From Ottelia alismoides (Eukaryota > Streptophyta > Magnoliopsida > Alismatales > Hydrocharitaceae), in assembly GCA_037367405.1 (NCBI GenBank), contig JAZKJV010010119.1:186001-250000 (forward strand): a stretch of DNA of 64,000 nt, read 5' to 3'. Made by a program: the position numbers and the translations under genes. This document shows positions 61,619-64,000 of the stretch, piece after piece. Every line of letters starts with the position of its first letter. Positions within the stretch are counted from its first letter, which is position 1. Below the pieces are notes generated by a model, which was given only the letters and a program-made list of their open reading frames with translations, was not told where the DNA came from and made no database searches.

Positions 61619-62005
61619 TTATACTTAGGATGTGCTTTATCCTAAGTATTTGGGGGTGAATGAGTTGTGTTGTTCATATTCATATTGTTCATCACTCTTG
61701 TTGTTGCCTATACTTAAGGATACTGTACCGTAAGTATAGGGGGGTGATGTTGTTCACATCATCTTTTTTTTTTTTGAGTCCGTACATTCTCTAATCATTT
61801 TTCCCTTTTTGGGCAGTCTTTTATACATAGAATTACTTGATCCTAAGTATAGGGGAGATCACTGAATTCTATTATTTTTCTCTTTGAGTCGTTGTAGCAT
61901 AGTAGTCTTTTCACTTTTCTATACTTAGAACGAGTTATGTCTTCCTTTTCCGCTCTCTGATCACTATGAGTACATAGTTTGAGTTAAGTATATGGGGTGT
62001 CGTAT
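61619..62005 (+). repeat. Stem-loop/PPT-like array of E6 (four modules)
   Basis: In coding orientation: 61621-61649 (ATACTTAGGAT with ATCCTAAGTAT, then TTGGGGGTGAATG), 61708-61739 (CTATACTTAAGG with CGTAAGTATAG, then GGGGGTGATG), 61821-61851 (TATACATAG with CTAAGTATA, then GGGGAGATC), and 61920-61995 (long arms CTATACTTAGAACGAG and GAGTTAAGTATAT, then GGGGTGTCG). It shows the motif directly on the plus strand and is the clearest copy to inspect. Confidence 0.8.
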
Positions 62006-62717
62006 ATATTGTAATATACTTGAGACATAACTCGTACTTTTAATGATTATTTTTTGGGGTTATGTTTATAAATAAAATCCAAGTGTGTTTGTTTGATTTC
62101 CTTAATAAAACAAAAACAAAAAACACAAAAAAACAAACAAAAAAACACAAAACAAAAAAATAAAAAAAACAAAACAAAAAAACAAAAAAAAATCTTGTAT
62201 ATACTTGTATATATTTTACAAACTTTTTTCCTTTTTAAAAAAATACAAAACCAAAAATCTACAAAAAAGCTGCTTGTGCATCATTTTTCCTATCTTTTCC
62301 AAAAAACCCATAAAAAGATCAAAATTAGAAAATTGTTTCAAAAATTTGCTTTATTTTTTCATTGTGTATATTTACTGCATTTGGATGTGCTTTTTTTTCG
62401 GATAGTATTGGCATTTAAACTGTCTGGAATAAAATTGAAGAATGGAGCTTAGTTGGGCCTTAATATGCTTAATTTCAGAGGAACCTTATAAGAACTGGAG
62501 TTAAGACTTTTCAGGTCCCAGTGATTAATTCTTTGAGTCTATAAGACTATGTTCACTTATCATATTGATTAGTCTAAGTAGAACATTTAACAACACACAC
62601 ATGATTCTTTCAGAGCATGGCTTGTCATGGACATGCACTCTATACGTAGACAAACTTGTCGATCTTTTGGGATGCTCACTGGGGATGATCGGAGAACAAC
62701 GTCTCCTATAGTAGCAG

Positions 62718-63097
62718 AGGGGACGATTTCACTGCCACTGTCCCTTCTGTTAAGTACAAGGGACGGTTGTTGTTGACTGTCTCTAATGATAGACTCTCTA
62801 GCGACGGTTACATAGCCGTCCCTTACGAGTACATATTCTGTTTGTTTCTTCTGTGCACGAGGACAGTAGGGGATAGTCTTAACCGTCCCCTATACGTCAC
62901 TGTTGATGTCGCGAAAAGCCATCATAAGGGACGGTCTCGAACGTCCATTATAGATAGGTATAAGGGACGATTGCATAACTGTCTCCGATGTATCTGTATC
63001 GGTGGGACATATAAAAATATCTGTACCCAAAGGGTGCGGTTCACTTATAACCGTCCCCGATCATTATTATTGGGGACGGTCAAACGACTATCCTCGA
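62718..63097. repeat. Palindromic subterminal repeat array of the CACTA element
   Basis: About eight units, each a short inverted repeat of GGGACGGTT type: 62718-62746, 62758-62787, 62800-62824, 62867-62892, 62924-62951, 62961-62988, 63032-63060 and 63070-63097. Subterminal repeats of CACTA elements bind the TnpA-like protein. Here most units are self-complementary hairpins. Confidence 0.65.
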
Positions 63098-63657
63098 TTG
63101 TGTTATATCCCTCTCGGCCCAAGTCCTTTCATCGTTCTGCTCAAAACTCTCTCCCTACCGCCGCCCCCGGCCTCCTCCTCCCCTATCGCCACCGCCCGGG
63201 CTCCTCCTCCCATTTGAAGCCTCCATCGACGTTGTCAGCTCCTTCCTCAGCTCTCATTTGATGACACCCAGTTTCGTCTTCTTCGGTTGTGAGTTTTTTC
63301 CAACTATTTTTATTTGTAATACATTATTACTTGAAATATGCTTGTTTTTAACTATGTTTTGCTTTTTAAACTAATAGCTTAATTTAGGATTAATCATAAT
63401 CATTATCTTTATCTTGAGTCATAATGGTTAAATGTAATTAAAAGATTTCAAATAATACAATTAAAAGATTCCATAGGATGTTTTAATTAAACTGTTCATA
63501 GTATTGATGTTTTTGACCTTGTTGTTATCTTTGGATAGTGTACAAGATTACATATGATGTTGTAATTGAAACTTTTATAGTATAGGAAAGATAGTGTACA
63601 AGAGATTCATTACAGATATTAACGTTGTTATTATCTTTGCATCTTTACCTTTAGATA

Positions 63658-63996
63658 ATGGATAAAAATTGGATTAACAAAAGGTTCGATGATTATTGGA
63701 TATATACCAAAGGTGTTATCGGGTTCTTAGATTGGGCATTTCAGTGTGAGTCACTCTATCATATTGTAGGAGGTGAAGGAGATAGGATCCATTGTCTTTG
63801 CATAAGATGCAAGAACATTGTGAGTCACAATCGAACCGTAGTTTACGAGCATCTGATATTAAATAGTATTTGGCTTCATTATACGAATTGGACGTATCAT
63901 GGTGAAGGATTAATATTTGCAGAAGTCAATAATGCCTCAGTTGATATTGAAAGAGATTTGTCTAAAACAGATGACTGTAGTGGTACGCTTGTCTAA
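63658..63996 (+). CDS. Transposase-associated domain protein (CACTA/En-Spm), N-terminal part, 112 aa
   Basis: Starts MDKNWINKRFDDYW, the typical start of the plant transposase-associated domain (Transpos_assoc), followed by a FLDWAF helix (residues 23-28), the Cys cluster CLCIRCKN (residues 47-54) and WTYHGE (residues 78-83), matching the W-x-x-HGE end of the domain. A TAA at 63994 stops it after an acidic segment. In intact elements the frame continues to a long CACTA transposase, so the stop is a nonsense mutation or an intron lies nearby. The first Met fits family starts. The domain probably binds DNA at the subterminal repeats. Downstream sequence is outside the window. Confidence 0.78.
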   Translation: MDKNWINKRFDDYWIYTKGVIGFLDWAFQCESLYHIVGGEGDRIHCLCIRCKNIVSHNRTVVYEHLILNSIWLHYTNWTYHGEGLIFAEVNNASVDIERDLSKTDDCSGTLV

Positions 63997-64000
63997 TTCT

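Larger units (their letters stand above)
50894..62676 (+). mobile_element. Element E6: alpha-family non-autonomous element carrying a solo LTR; 3' end cut by a CACTA transposon
   Basis: Order: 5' LTR, PBS (54446), leader (54464-55492, resuming 59318-59700 after the solo LTR), ORF1 remnant, protease remnant, stem-loop array, A-rich tail (62090-62200 and on) and partial 3' non-coding tail to about 62676. The leader is non-coding. Internal sequence aligns in order with A and B on the opposite strand. The 3' LTR is not in the window. Confidence 0.82.
62677..64000 (+). mobile_element. 5' end of a CACTA (En/Spm) DNA transposon, continuing past the window
   Basis: A dense set of GGGACGGTT/AACCGTCCC subterminal repeats (62718-63097) is followed by a short C-rich segment (63100-63260), an AT-rich untranslated stretch (63290-63650) and a gene with a transposase-associated domain (63658). 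I place the start at CACTGGGG (62677), a CACTA-like terminus. The exact end and a 3-bp duplication cannot be confirmed without the right terminus. Confidence 0.65.

Noticed and set aside
61619..62005. CRISPR-like repeat array
   Set aside because: Units are few, irregularly spaced, hairpin-shaped and found in plant retrotransposons; there are no unique spacers or cas genes.

Overview
This is a gene-poor block of a plant nuclear genome built almost entirely of nested, decayed LTR retrotransposons of the Ty3/gypsy Athila/Tat type. The plant assignment rests on primer-binding sites complementary to plant tRNA-Asp, Athila-style gag and protease remnants, and an En/Spm (CACTA) transposon at the right edge. 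The species cannot be named. I see no host gene, rRNA, tRNA or CRISPR array, and no reverse transcriptase or integrase domain anywhere in the 64 kb.

Layout, left to right. (1) 1-13522: two near-identical minus-strand elements, A (1-4887, cut by the window edge) and B (8272-13522), sharing one LTR (4891-8271). (2) 13524-36619: an older plus-strand Athila-like element H. It has a 5' LTR remnant to 16340 carrying a hAT-like insertion at 13999-15043, a PBS, a leader, a decayed gag (18500-20504), and after an interruption the end of gag and the protease (34644-35500). (3) 20505-34638: element E2 (plus) sits inside H's gag with a perfect 5-bp target duplication (ACCAC). A minus-strand element E3 (20963-28729) lies within E2. 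(4) 36620-50893: minus-strand elements E4 and E5, again sharing one LTR (42057-49625), which carries a solo LTR (43579-47738, duplication GTCTC). (5) 50894-62676: plus-strand element E6, whose leader carries another solo LTR (55493-59312, duplication TTCTC). (6) 62677-64000: the 5' end of a CACTA transposon with palindromic subterminal repeats and the start of a transposase-type gene.

Three related LTR families occur: alpha (4891-8271, 50894-54442), beta (20505-20962, 30690-34638, both solo LTRs; H's LTR is beta-like) and gamma (25765-28729, 36620-39877, 42057-49625). LTRs are about 3.0-4.2 kb. In the copies whose coding region is visible, the internal region (5.25 kb in B) holds only a small unfamiliar first ORF, an Athila-type protease domain and an acidic tail, so these look like non-autonomous elements. 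H, with a canonical gag and a shared LTR/PBS junction, looks like a relative of their autonomous helper.

The most striking signal is an array of 3-4 short stem-loops near the 3' end of the internal regions. On the coding strand most are followed by a G-run and TGA/TGATG, copying the real polypurine tract/LTR junction. Their stems change sequence between families but stay complementary. Every LTR whose 5' end is visible also starts with the same 21-bp imperfect palindrome.
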